A stretch of 64,000 nucleotides of DNA from Pyrocephalus nanus (lineage: Eukaryota > Chordata > Aves > Passeriformes > Tyrannidae): contig CM076275.1 of assembly GCA_038380795.1 (NCBI GenBank), positions 5,086,501-5,150,500 of the forward strand, written 5' to 3'. Positions 1-13,300 of this stretch are shown piece after piece. The notes under the pieces were generated by a model that saw nothing but the letters and a program-made list of their open reading frames with translations, ran no database searches and was not told the origin of the DNA. The first letter of the stretch is position 1. Each line of letters starts with the position of its first letter. Both the position numbers and the translations under genes were made by a program.

Positions 1-3000
1 GTCAAGAGCTCCAGCAGCTGATGGGAGCAGTGCAGACTGTGCAGCTCTGAGCGATGGCACAGGGACCAGAGCTGTGATCAGGGAGGTTTGTTCCACCTCT
101 ACAGCAAAATCTGTAAATTTTTACATAAAGGTGGTCCTGCAAGCAAATGTTTTCTGGTTCCAAGTCATTTAAAAAGCGCTTGGGAGAGTAAAAACAGGGA
201 ACATCAAGGACCTTTGGAAAAGAGGCAGGTTGCAAACCTCTGGCGCTGCCACCAGGGAGAGGAGGTTTGGTCCATGAGGCTCTGCAGTCCCCTGTGCTGG
301 GTTTCTTGCCTGGGAAAACCCTCCGTGCTCAGGGATGCCCGTCCTGACCTGGTGGGCCACCCTCACTCACTCCCGTCTTTGTTACCCGTTTGCCACTGCA
401 TCAGGGATCTTCCAGTTTAAATATTGAAGGAGAGGTTTTTAAAATATACATTGGCAGCATGGCTGTAATTCCATCCGGGGGCTCCAGTGACAGCAGCTGT
501 GCCCTGATTTGGAGGAAGGGGGAAGGAAGGAGCCAGCAGCAGGGTGTATGGCAGAGGTCAGCCTGCATCAGGCCATGTGTGGCTGCGGGTGACCCATCTG
601 AGGAGGAGCCTGGGGACAGTCAGGGGTGTGTGGCAGCCAGGCAGGGTGGGTTTATCCCCGTGGAGCCACGCGTGCAGGGCTGGCTGTGACGATCCTCGGT
701 GAGGCTTGTGCCAGCCTATGGATGTTGTCCTGGAACAGATGCAAGCCAGAGGCAAAGAAACAAACAAGTCTCCACTTATGGGGTAACAGGCTGGAATAAC
801 CAGATGAGCTGCTAAAAAAATTACCCATCGGTTCCAAGTCCCACAGTGCCCTCAGCCCCAAAGCTGCTTGGGAAACAGGCTGCTCCTGGTCCCTCTGGGC
901 AGGATGGGGCTTTCCCCACTCCCTGGGACACATTCTTCCCTTTCACTTTCCCTTGCACTAGTCCTGGTGCATCCACAAGGGAACTGCCTACCCTGCAAAA
1001 TGTTCCTGGGGCTCGAAGGCCAGCTCCAGCCAGGCTGTCCTACTGCTGAGGACAGCACTGAGAGCCTTTCCAGGCTGGGATGAGCAAAATGGGAGGCACT
1101 GGGCAGGGGCCACAAGGATTGTGTCCTCCAGCCTGCCGGGAAGAGAAGGATGCTCAGGCCAGGGTGAGGTCAGTGCCAGAGATGATGTGTATTTGCTTTG
1201 AGAAATCCCCCAGATTTATTTCCTTAATGGGTAATTAACATTCCAACTGCTCCTCGGTAATAGCCTCTCCAGCCCATGGGAAACCCACAGACAGGGTGAC
1301 GCTGCAGGCGGATTTCATAACTCAGCCAGTGACTAAACAAAAAGGCCAGGGAAATGGGAATGTAGCTCTCAGCCTCTCCTCCTGCGGGGCTTTAGCCTTG
1401 GAGTAAACTGGTTCAGGCTGAGAGGGGTCAGTGGGAAGTAAATGGCCTGACCTGTGAAGGTCTCAGCTCCAGGCTTCCCGCAAGCAGGAATTTTTGGTGC
1501 TCAAATATCACTGTTTCCATGGCTGCAACTTGTTCTCACGAGCCACCGGACCAGTGGTGGCCTTGAAACAGAGACTGGAGCTGGAATAGGCCAAAACTCT
1601 TCCCACAGCAGGATGAACCCCAGCTGTCTCCCTGGTACAGAGCAAAGTCTGCAGTCCTGGCTCTCTCACAGGCCCCTCAAAACGGCATCTGTCCTCTAAC
1701 AGCCCTGGCAAAGACACATTCAGGGTCCTGAGTCCACCCATTCACAGGTAAAAGAAGAAAAGTTTTCTGTTTGCTTTTAAGGCAGCTTTTAGTTTCAGAA
1801 AGGCAGTTTGTGCATGCACACATGTAAATGATGTGTCAGAAACAGGCATAAGAAGATTAAAACAGAAATGTCCAACACTGAAGTTAAAGCACTTAAGGAA
1901 TTGGCAGAGACTTCAAGAGCCAGTTTCTGGTCCTAATGAAGTCGGTGGAAGTGCTGCCATGGACTTCAAGGACCATAATTTGGCTGTAACTCAGTAGGGA
2001 GCTGAAAGTGTTGATTAATAAATTGGAGACAATGTGGAGGAAAGCCGCAGAACTGCTTTCCGACAGATGTGCTGAAGAAGAGCCTGTGAGTTAAAGCATA
2101 CAGGAAAGGAACTGGTTTCCTTTGTGTTTGCAAACAGAAAACAGGAGAAAAAAAAAAAAGCTACCTGATACTCATGTAAAACGGCAGAGCTGGTATTAAT
2201 AAACCCCAGTGCCTCTCTGAGCAGCCTTCTGTTTCCAGCGAGCCAGTCATTCTTTAAAAAAAAAAAAAAAAAAAGTATTAGCAAATGTCAGACCAAGAAT
2301 TCAACAAATTCCTTTTTCACAGAAGAAATTATTCAGTGGAAAACTTTACCACTGGAGATTGTGGATTCTGCAGATTGTTTCTGGAGTTTGGTGCGTGCCT
2401 TTGATTACTCATTGCTGGCTTTTTGCTCAATGATTTGTGCATGAATCTCCTCTGGCAGAGGTTAGCATGGCCTCGGAATGCTGTTCCCGGGGGAGATACT
2501 TTTTTCAGGCTGAGTTTGCAAATCATTTAAGGCTGAAAAAAAAACCATAATCCCTTTAATACCTTTTACAGCAGTTCGCAGTTGAAAAACTTGCTGTTTG
2601 TCCCTTTTTGTTTTCTGAGCTTTCAAGTAACTTTGGCGTTGGCAAGTTATTCATGGATCTTCGGAGAAAAGGCTTGTGAGGGAAGTGAAATGTTTAAGGA
2701 TAAAGAAATCTTTGACTTCAATAAACGCCTCAGAGCCCGTTAGAAAATTTGAAGCTGTAATTGTCTGCCATTCTTTGTGTCTCTTTCCTTACGATTTCCT
2801 ATCGTCTTTTCTTTTTGTTTGTTTATCTGTTTCATTTGATTGAAATTGCTTCCTCGACTCCGGTTCAGTCAGAAGCTCTCCCAGAACATGCTGCCTAAAC
2901 CAAACCCAGCAGACCTGCCACATCCTATCCCTGTGAGCTGGACATGAAACTTTTCCCCATGGACTGGACATGAAACCTGACAGGGTTGTCTTAGTGCACC

Positions 3001-3640
3001 GCATCCCTTCTGACATGGGCAGTAAGATGGACCTGAGTAGCTCGTGCTGGTGGTTAATGTGGGCTCGGTTCCCCTGGACCGGAGCATGTCCCCGCATGCT
3101 GTTGGTGTCCTCAGCAGCCTTCAAGGGCAGGACAGGGGCAGGAGTGGAGCGGCTGAGCCGTGTTAAGCTCATTTTCCCCCTCTCTGAGGAATGAAGGGAA
3201 TTTTGTGTGTGTGTGCACGCAGGTTGGAGGCAGCCAGCCCGTGACTGGGACGTGGCCCTTGAGCTTGTATTGGAGCCGGGGCGGAAAAGCTGAAACGATG
3301 TGGTGTACCAGCACTCTGAACCTGGGTTCTGCGGCTGGGGAGGAGGATGAGGACAACCTCAGGCTTGGCTGGCTTCAAAACTCTGACACAAAAGGTGTGC
3401 ATACACTGGGGGAAATATGAAAGGGCTCCATGTAGAGCCGTGAGCCTGACACCCCAGTTCCACCAAACACATTGCCCGGGGCCGTTCCCTCCGCACACCC
3501 CATCGCGCTCATCCCGGTGAGCCGCGGGAGCGAGGGGGCCTGGTGGGAGCATCGCCGGGCACATGGATCATCACAGGCACTCGGAGCCCGGCGATCAGAG
3601 CCCTCCCGCCGGGGGATTATCGCCGGGCTCACGGTCACCG
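1..3640. other. Upstream intergenic stretch, no gene seen
   Basis: No reading frame here carries recognisable protein family features together with plausible splice sites. The stretch from about 1740 to 2860 is AT-richer than its surroundings and contains A-runs near 2148-2159 and 2257-2275. I see no clear transposon end, tandem repeat or RNA gene. It may hold distal regulatory DNA of NDST1 or the end of an upstream gene's flank, but nothing in the sequence shows this directly. Confidence 0.5.
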
Positions 3641-3663
3641 CGGGGACTGGCCGGGGCGAGGAG

Positions 3664-3761
3664 CTGGGCAGGGGGGTCACTGGGGCAGGGGGGTCACTGG
3701 GGCAGGGGGGGCACTGGGGCAGGGGGGGCACTGGGGCAGGGGGGGCACTGGGGCAGGGACA
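3664..3761. repeat. 17-bp G-rich minisatellite, about 5.8 copies
   Basis: The unit CTGGGGCAGGGGGG(T/G)CA repeats head to tail. Copies start at 3664 (16 bp), 3680, 3697, 3714 and 3731, with a partial copy at 3748. Each unit has a run of four and a run of six or seven G on the + strand, so the array could fold into G-quadruplexes. It lies directly against the CpG island that is the candidate NDST1 promoter. Confidence 0.9.
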
Positions 3762-3779
3762 CTCCGAGCCCCGCGGTCA

Positions 3780-4345
3780 GCTCTGTCGCGGCCGCATCCC
3801 CGGCTCGGCGGGAGCCCCGCGCGGCCCCCGGGGCGGTGCTGGCGGGGGGCGGCGGGGGCGGTGCCTGCCCGGGCGGCGGGCGGGACGCGCCGAGCGGGGC
3901 CGGGCCGGCGGAGCCCGGCGGAGCGGGCGGCGGTGGAGGCGGCGGCCTGGCGGAGCGGGCCCGGCGGCGGCAGGTACGGCCCGAGCGGGGCGGGCGGCGC
4001 AGACAAAGGGCGGGTGTGCGGGCGGGCGGGCGGCAGCGCGGGCCGGGCCCCGCACCATCCCGGCCGGGCTGTGCCGGGGTCCGGGCCCGGCGGCTCCTCC
4101 CGCCCCGCCGGGAGCCGCGGCTCTGCCCTGTGCGCTCGGAAGGAGCCGGCCCGGGCGGAGCGGGGGGTCCGGCGGGGAGCCCAGCGCCCCGAGCCGCCCG
4201 GCGGGCCGAGGGGGGACTCGCCGCACGGGGGGCTCGCAGGAGGCCGCGCGGGGCCGGGGGGGTCCCCGCCCGCCGCTGCCCGGGCACCGGCCACGGGCAG
4301 GCGAGGCCTGGGGCGTCCCCGCTCCGCAGGGGTGCGAGCGGCGTT
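3780..4345 (+). promoter_or_regulatory. NDST1: CpG island, candidate NDST1 promoter and first exon
   Basis: This block is extremely GC-rich and dense in undepleted CpG (many CGG, GCG and CCG runs), unlike the flanking DNA. It is the strongest island upstream of NDST1, about 11.3 kb before the start codon. A good splice donor, CAG|GTACGG, ends a possible noncoding first exon at 3973. An acceptor after a long pyrimidine tract at 15207 would receive it. Long ORFs through the island on both strands are a by-product of few stop codons in GC-rich DNA. That this is the NDST1 promoter is inferred from position, and the start site is unknown. Confidence 0.65.
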
Positions 4346-7300
4346 GGCTGAAGCCATGCGGGACCAGCGAGGCCCAGAGCCGGTGTGGAGGTTCACACCT
4401 TGCGCATGGCACGGCTTGGCCGCTCTGGCTGGCACCCCTGTAAAGCACCTCGCTACCCCCTCTGGAAGAGGTCCTGGCTTTTTCCCAGCCACCGGTGAGC
4501 TCCTGGGCCTCTCTCGCACAGCTGTGTGTTTTACCTCCCCAAGTCTTTTGGGTTTGCCTCCACCGCTGATGGGGGCAGCCCCTGATACCCTGTGGTACAG
4601 AGACACACCAGCTTGGGCAACCTTTGGAATCACCTGGAAGGCTTGGCTTCCTATCGAGACTTGTGCTCCCTTCCAGCCCTGCAGTTTTATCCCAGCACTG
4701 GGGCTCTCCCTGTGGTCTCAGCCAGCAGCTGCCACAGCACACCATGGGATGGTCATCTTCCCGCTGGTGGTGCTCACAGTGTTGGGAAGCAAGTGCCTTG
4801 CAGTGCCCCTTTGTCACCAGCAGCCTTGGAACAGCACCTCTTCTTGCAGCAAAGCAGCATCTTTGTTACTCTGACTTGAGAGTATTTTTTCCCCAGGGCT
4901 GGTGCAGATGGGGAGGAGAGCGGCCCTGTGCCTTCTCCCCTCAGCTGCACACAGGGACCACGGCTAAGGAAGTTGTCCTATTCCAAATAAAACAACCAGG
5001 ATGAATTCAATAGGAAATAAGTTCCTCTCTTCTGAGTGAACTTGCCGTGGGTGGAGAAGAAGGAAATTAAACAATAGAAAAAACGTGCGGGGCTCGATAC
5101 AGCAGGAAAATAAACCCCAACATTGCTGGCCTCTGGCGGGATCCTCGAGCATCTTCCCTTCACCCGTGGTGCTCCTTTGAGGAAGGATAGTGAAGGCAAA
5201 GCTCCTGCTTTCCCATGCCCATCTGTGTCTGGGGCACCCTTGTGTGCTCAGGGAGAAGCCAGGACCTCCCCAGATCACCCACCAGGTTCACCTCACCCAG
5301 CCCCCCGGTATGTGCCATGTCACCCCAGCAGCTGCAGCCCCCAAATTCCTCCCCTGCAATCTGGCGTTGCTGGCATGGGACACGAATGCTGACCGGAAAG
5401 CTCACATGCACAAAGCCTTTCCCACTTCCCGTGCCTTTGGGAAGCTGGTGAGTCTGGTGTGGCTGTGTTGGGTGGGGATAGAAAACCCATCCCAGCCAAA
5501 CAGACTTTTCATTACAGGTTGTTTTGCGTTTTTCCCCCTCTGTGTGCGGTACTGCCAGTACTGTAGAACATGTCATATTTAATGCGCTGTTGGTGGTAAT
5601 TTAAACAGAAGGAAAGAGACGCCTCAGTCAAAAACCAGGCTGGAATGAAGAGGGAATGATTAATATTTCCTTCAGTAGCGTGTCATGGTGAAGTATGGCA
5701 CAGGTGAGCGTGTCCCTGCTGCGGAGTGTCACCAGCACCGCCTGCTCCTCTGCTTCTGCAGGCTTTTATGAACAGGTTTGGTTCTGGGGGCATCTCTGGG
5801 TGCTGGGCTGGGCACAGAGGGCTGTGATCCCACTGAGCATCCTGTCTTGAGGGTTTCTGGGTGGGCACTGGAGATGGAGCTTCTCTCTTGACTGTTTGTG
5901 CTCTGGGGCAGGGTCATGGAGGGTTTTGCTTAAAAGGGTTTTTTATGGAATTCTGCCTTCTGGATGTACCTTAATGAGTTGTGGTTTTATTTTTGGGTGC
6001 CGGGGTAGAGCCTGCTAGAATGAGGTTAGGACTCAAGACAAAGAGAGAAGCAAGATATTAAGCTCCCGTATCTTGTGCCTGCTTTATGGCCTCAGAGGAC
6101 AGGGGTTACGAGTCTCTCTCACTGATGCTTCCAACCCTTTCAACTTTGGTACCTCAGGACTGCCCTTGGCTTCCTTTTGTGTTTTTGGCCCTGGTGGTGG
6201 CGTTGCCTGGTGTGTTTTTACCACTGCCATCGCCACGTGTGTGCTGTTGGTGTTGGAGCCTGAGAAAGGACCCGGGTGGAGGGAAAGTGTGATGCTGCTT
6301 TCTTGGAGACCACCTTGCAAACCTGAGGGGCTGTGACAACTCGGTCCCCAGCTGCCAGTGGGAGATGGTGCCCCCCATGCTCCTCTGTGTGCCCATCCCC
6401 AGGTGTGGAGGAGCAGTGAGAGACCCCTGGAAGGGCTGGATGAGTCACACCGTGCGGACGCAGGGAGATGGCGGCCCGTAGCTTATGATTCATGTTGTTT
6501 TCCTGCAAAAGCCACCGACTGCAATGGCAGAGCTTGCAGAAGACGAATCAATATCAAGCTGTAAATTCCGCATGTGACTGTTGGCCAGCAGTGAGGGGGC
6601 TGCGGTTGGGAGTGCCTTCGTTCCCATGTCCTCCCCAGAAACAGCAGTACCTTGCTGTAGCCCTCTGTCCCAAGAAGGGGACAGGATCCTCAGCTCTACC
6701 TTCAGGTGGCATGAGCCTCTCTGGAGGGGTTTAGGAAGGTCAAGAGATCCCTAAATGTGGGGTGTCCCGGGAGGAACTACCCTGGTATTGATGGTGGGCA
6801 TGTCTGCAGTTCAGCCCTGCTGCTTGTCTGCTCCAAAGCTGTGGAGATGGAGGTTGGCTTTGAGAGACCAAGACTGTCCCCAGGAGCTCTACCCTGTTGT
6901 CCCCCTTCTTTGAGGGAACCCAAAATATCTTGGAAGGTCTCATCACTGATGTAAAGCAGGGAAGAAGTGTTTTCTGTCTCTCTGGGCTTGGGCATGTTAA
7001 GATTGGATGTCCAGTGAGGGGTGTCCTGCTCTGCTCCCTCCACCACACAGGGAGATGTGTATCTCATTCCATGGCTCGAGGTATACTGTGGAAGGATGAC
7101 AGCCCCCAGGGTGTCTCTGCTCTTTGGGGTATCCTGCTGCTCTCTTGGCTCTGCCTCCCATGCCTTGGCCCTAGCAAAACACTCGAGTGTTTTTTAGCTA
7201 CATTTTCAGCACCTCACCCAGTATCCCCTTCCTTCCTAACACCATCTACATCTTCACAGCCTTGTACAGCCCTGTAGCCTCAGGGCTTGGAGCCCTTCAA

Positions 7301-10300
7301 ATGAAGGGGGTGTGTTAAAAATTGTTAAAGATAAGGCTGCAAAGTGCTATCAGTGCCTGGACACAGGGCTCGGGCCATTTTCAAACTCCTCTATCAGCCT
7401 TGATCCATCCCTTGCTGTGCTGGTGCATTGCTGGCCTCGTGGATTTATGTTGGATAGTGGGATTGAGGCTAGGAGGGAAGGAGTCTGTGCAGGTACCTGG
7501 AATGGGGATGCTTTGCCTGGTGGCTTGGTGGGGACACAGGAGCCCACCTGAATGGGGAATGTCCCCAGGCAGAGAGGCCAGGAGCAGTATGGTCCTGTGG
7601 CCCTGCTGGCCGGGGTCATATGAAGCAGCAAATGGTACCAGTTGTTTATCAGCTCTCACAAGCTGAAAGCACGAGCATGGGGAGGTGCAGGTGGGCCATC
7701 AAAAGTTGGTTGCTTGAGCATTTGCTTGGCTTGGAGACGCTGCAGGGGAGAAGAAAAGGACAGGGCTGATGCTGTAGCCAGGGAGCAGGTAAACCTCAGA
7801 CACAGATCTGGAAATAGGGGGGGCAAGAAGCAGTTTGGGTGCCAGCCCCAGTGCTGTGCTTGCTGGGGGCAGACATGGGCTTTGCCAGTGCTGTTTTAGG
7901 GGGTGGAAACAAAGCAGCTCTAGCAAGTGCCTCCTGTGCTCTGTGCCTGTTCCTGCTCCCCATGGGCTGCTGAGCCTTGCAGCCTCCGGTGCGTTTTAAG
8001 GGTGACAAAGTTTGCGTGCAGAGGTAATGTCTTTTATTAGCTTAACTAATACCTTTAGGAAAAAACAGATGTCCAAAGAATGCCTGCACAGCCAAAATGT
8101 GTCGGTTTTTCCAACTGTGTCCATTGGTCTAATAAAAGACCTGACCTCCAGCCTGGCCCGGCCACGACCTTGGAGAGTGCTGGCCCTGGAAGTGTCCCGC
8201 CTGTGCGTCAGCCTGTGCTGCTCAGCCCTTCCCAGAGGACCTGCCACCCCAGGAGCCGTCACAGGAGCACACCCACGTTCCCAGCAGGGACTGCTCCCAC
8301 TTCTAATTCAATGCTGGCCGCAAGCACCCAGCCCTGCAGGTGCGTTGGGCTCCTGGTAGTGTCTGTCCTGGCAGACTGCAGGGAAGTGGAGGTCATCTGC
8401 AGCTCAGCAAAGCATTGGGGCATCAGGCAGGATGTGGTCTGGCAGGAGCATCCCAGGGAGTCCCTGGGAGGAAGGGGCAGCTCCCTCCTTACAAGGATTT
8501 CTCCAGAACGAAGGCACCGGCTGGGTCAGTGCTCTCCGTAAGCTGGTTCGTGCTGTGGTTTTATGGATGCTTCTTTGCAGAAGTGCTGTTTTGGGGCTGG
8601 GCTGGCACTTGCAGGGCAGTCTGTGCTCCCCAGAACAGCTGGCAGTTCTTCTGTGGTGGGATGTGTCTGCTCTCCTACCAACTTGAGGATCCCCGCAGTG
8701 GGAAGCTGTCAAAAAAAAGAAGCAGCTGGCCTGTCCTGTGGGTCTCACAGGGCTGCTGGGGCTGAGCTGGGGGAATCACTGCTGCCCTGCAGCTCTCCAT
8801 GATCCAGGGTCACCCTCACACCCACAGCAGGATCAACACCTCTGCAGGGAAAGTCTAGCCAAGCAAAATGTCAGAGGCTGAAAAAGGTGTCATCAAGGGG
8901 CTTTCAAGTCCGTGCTTTTTTGGGTAGGAGTCCTCATGCGACCTAGCGGGTGAGAGCGCAGGCTGCTGCTCCATGAAATATAAAAATTCATGTGGGATTA
9001 TTTTCCCTTCGCCCTTTTTCTTTTTAAAATACTTGGGATTTAGCCACTGATTATCCAGAAAGGCTCCTGGGTGCTTGGAGAGCCACAGGAACCGACATGG
9101 CACATTTCGAAGCAGGAAAACCCAATTCACTGAGTGGATTTTCCCCCCCTGTGAACCCACTTAAAATTCATGGAGAGTTTTGTCAGTAAGAACCTGTTTC
9201 AATTAAGAGACAAAAGAAACTCTCCTCGTTAAGTGCCTCTTTCAATTAAGGTTTGGGAGAATTCCCCCAGCTCCTCTCCGAGGCTGTTCCCAAGGATTCA
9301 AGGGCAAAAAGTACCCCTGAAAAGAGTCACCTGCAAAGGGCTCCAGCTTTTTTTTTGGGAGGGGGTTGCAGCAGCACAACCCGAACCATAACCTGGCTTT
9401 GGGATGTTGGGGTGTTTGGTTGGGGATCATCAGTGCTGGGGGTTGGCTGCCCCGGCCCAGCATCCCTGGGGCGTAGGAAAGCTAATGACTGCTGCTAATT
9501 GCTGGCCTAGTTTTTGGAGGAGGCTGATTTCATGGTGGGTGTTGGGAGATGGAGAGGTGCTCTTCCAGATCAGGATGCTGAGGTCAAAGGGGGGTGGGAG
9601 CCACTGGTGCCTCAGGATCAGAAATGGGGTGACCTCTGCAGGGGGATTCCTCTCTACGGCCTCACTGGTAGGGGCTGCAGCACCTTGGAGCTGGGGAAGG
9701 GGCTGGGAGATGAGGTTTGGCATGGGCAGGACTTGGGGACGTGGGATTAAGATGTGAGGTTTGATAGGACTAGTCTTAAAAGTCCTGCCAATTGGGTTTG
9801 CCAGCTGTTTTGCCATAGAAAAAAAAATTAATTTATTGAGGCTTTTTCTCCCCTCAGAATTCACCAACTGCTTGCAGTGATTTACCACACACCGGACTTT
9901 GTCTTTCCATCCCCCTGCAGGGAAAGAACCATTCTCATGATTGTTTTTTGGAAGAAAACCTGAGAAAAAAATTACACTTATCTTTTGCAATAAAACTGAG
10001 GTGCTAACGGGGCTCTCTGGGTAAAAAAACCCACCTCTTCCAGAGCTGGGCACTTTGGCTAAAAATAACTTTTTTTAAAGAGAAAATCCTTGACCAGTTT
10101 CACTGAGCTCATCACTCATATTGGTTTCTTTCCCACAGGAGCAGGGAGGTGGTGGGCAGACAGAACCAGAGGTTTATTTCCAGAGGGGAGTGAGGCATCA
10201 AGGGGAAACTTGATTCAGCAGCAGCAGTCCAGGTGGATGCTCCAACTGCTCAATTTCTCTCCAGGCTTCATAGTTCAGATCTTACAAAAAGAGCTGAGAG

Positions 10301-13300
10301 AAAGGGGGGATTTTCCTGCTGAAGTCCTCCTGGGATGAAAATGCTCCAGACCTTATAAATCACGGATGAGTTTTCCCAATATTCCCTTGTGTTTAGTCCT
10401 ATCCAGCCTGTTCATGGAGGGGAGGAGCCAAGTTTGGGTGGGTTTTGGGTGGGAGCAGCATCGGTGGCTGCCTGACCCTTCCTGTGGCAGGCTCAGCTGC
10501 CAGGCTGCTGTTGCCCTTTAATTTTGCACCTTTTGGGCACTGGGGGAAGGTGGCTGTCCTTAGGAAAGCAGTGCTGGGACTGTCCCTCTCCCATCAGCAG
10601 GGTATTTTTCTCCCTGGCAGGCTGTAACTACTGTTTGCAAAGCGCTTAAGCAGCCCGTGTAATCTACCATTAAGACGCTCCTTATCTGGCATTACAAAAC
10701 CGCGGGGCAGCCTTGGCAAGTAGGTGACCAGGACGAGCTCCTTTCTATTCCTCTGTGTCCTTCTTAGTGTTTTCCCCTCTCTCTCTACTCCTCACCCCAT
10801 TCCCCTGCCTTAACACCCTGGGTTTGCCACCTTGACATCCCTACAGCTCACCCCTCTTCCAAGCCTCTTGGGCCCATCCTAAAGGCTCATGGCCCAGGCT
10901 GTCAGGACACGGGATTCGCCAGGAAAATCCCTTGATTTTGCAGTGGCTGAAGTTTTTATGCCAGGTTTCTTCTCCTTGGGTTGCTGTGGCTTCACAGGGC
11001 TGCTCTGGTGCAGGGCTTCAGTCCCAGCTCTGGGAGCATCTTGGTGGGATCGTCATCGCTCAGCACAGTGAAGGAGATCGTGTCCTCCTGATTGTCCTCT
11101 CTTGGCCAGTGGGTCTGGCCCTGGCTGGGGAGGGAGATGATGGGGACAGGGACAGGCTGTGGTCCTTTGCACCCTGTGATAGCTCTTTTCCCTGGCCAGT
11201 ACTTTCAGCTCTCTGCAGATAATTCCAGTGGCAGCTGGCGTCGCTGCCATTCAGAGCTGATCAAGGCAGCAGTGCAGAGGTGGGTGTTTAAAGGCCATTT
11301 TTTCACGCCAGTTACTCTTTCATTTTCAAAGCAAGCTCCCCTGTCTTGAGCTTGCAGTTGTCTCTTGAATAATGTGATGGCATTAATCTCCTCTCTAAGG
11401 ACGTGCTTAGCTCAGTGGTTTTAGATCTGTAGCCCTCTAAATATTACCAGTGAGTGAAGGGGATTCCCTCTAGAGGGAACTTAAACCTATTAATAATAAT
11501 TTGACTGCCTTTTGTGCATCTTTTACAGGTAGTGCTGATTCCCAGGGCTCCAAGCCACCATTTAGTGATCACTGGGAATGCTGGTGAGAGTGTGTGAGGT
11601 GCAGGAGAGACAGGAGGCAGGGTGGGGTGAGCACTGTTGCCATGCTGGGGGTCTGGGCCCTGGCCTGGCCAAATTTAGACCTTTCAGTAGCATTTTGCCT
11701 TCCAGTGTCCAAGTGGGAGATGAAGCAGATGTGTCGGTAGGGCCGAGCCGGCTGCATTCCCTGCAGTGGTCGGATACGGGAAGGGAAGTGTTGGAGCGAG
11801 CAGGACTGATTGCAAATCACTGAGCTGTGCAATACAATTTAGCATCCTGCCTGTAAATCCTCCTCCATCCATGCTTAACCCCCAGGGCTGGTTTACGTGG
11901 AGAAGTGGAGCTGGCATGGTGGTGAGCTGGTGATCACCCAGCAGGGGTGGGTCCCTCCCTGTGACGATGAGGAGCAGGGGTGCCCACCCAGAGGGTGCCA
12001 GCAGGAGAGGAGCAGAATGACCCATCTGGATGTGGTGTTTGGGATGTGGCTTCATCTCTGTGGGTTGAATGTTGGAGGTTTGTGAGCTAGTGGAGTCAGG
12101 GGTTGGGGTTCTTGCACGAAGTCTTGGGGTGTCTTTTCCCTCACTGGTGCCTGTTTCCCCCTTGCAGCCCTTTCCAAAGTGTGGGAGCAATTTCTTGCTG
12201 TGTCACACCCATAGTTTTGAGCTCACCTCCCATCCCTGGGCCGTGGGATTGGAACAGTTGATTTATCTGACAGTTGAGACTTGTGAACTGCCTGATCTTC
12301 ACTGCTTGCACCTGCAGCCAGACCTGTCCCACCCCCCAATAAATCAAACCCTGCTGTGGTTGTCTGCTGGGATCACTGACCCTTCCCTCTCCTCCGGATT
12401 TCCTTGCACTTCCTTGCTTATATTTAATCCTTCCATTGCATCCCTGCAAAATCTCACTGGAGGTTAAAGGAAGAGCACTGCAAGCTGCTAATGGAGATGG
12501 TTTCATCCCCTCTCATCTCCCTCAGTGCCCCTCTGACTTTCTGGGGTGCAGTGTTTCCCCAGGGAGGGTTCATGGCAGGGGGAAACCACAGCCCCCAGCG
12601 GCACTGGGGGGTGCATTTAGAAAAGCTTTTCAACCATTTTCCTCTTCCTCCTGCAGCTCTCCCAGATTTTAAGTGCTGATAGTAAAGGGCTTCCCTGCCC
12701 ACTGGTTGCACTCCTTGCCTGTCCTGGGGTCGGATCTGGCTCTGCAGGGTGCTCCGGGCTCCCAGCCACGCTGGGAAGCCGCTCGGACGCTGATTGTGTT
12801 TGTCAGGGCAGACGGATTAAGAGCACTGTGGCTAAGCCTCCTTGCTGAGCCTCCTCTTCTCCAGCAGAGCCTGTGCTGTGGTGTTGCTCAGAAGCCCAGC
12901 AGAAAAGAACATTTTCCAGGGCTCCTTCTCCCGAGGTCCTTCATGTGTGGCTGTGGCTGAGCACCCACCTGGCTGATGGGAGCCTGCCAGCACTGTACAG
13001 TGTTTCTGGGGGCCTGAGGTCTGTGTGTGGGAGTCCGGCTGGCATTTCAAGCTGGTGCCTTTTAAATAACTAGTGTGGGTTTAAAAGGCACCTGAGCAGC
13101 TTCTAAAAATCAGGTTAAAAGGAAGTTTGACCCCGGCTGTCACCTTGCCAGCTCTTGTGTTGTTTTTTTTTCTCTATTTCATCATCATGTTTTCCCTTTT
13201 GTTTTAGAAAAGCTGTTGGTCTCAAGGACTTGTTTTGTGCTCTTGGACCTAAACCTGCTTCCTTCTCTGGCGGGGAGCTGTCAGCTTTCCTGACACTGGA

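Noticed and set aside
3472..4874. Very long overlapping ORFs on both strands (up to 443 residues) across the first CpG island
   Set aside because: They are Gly/Pro/Arg/Ala runs caused by few stop codons in GC-rich DNA. Several frames are open at once, none resembles a family, and the tandem repeat is part of them.
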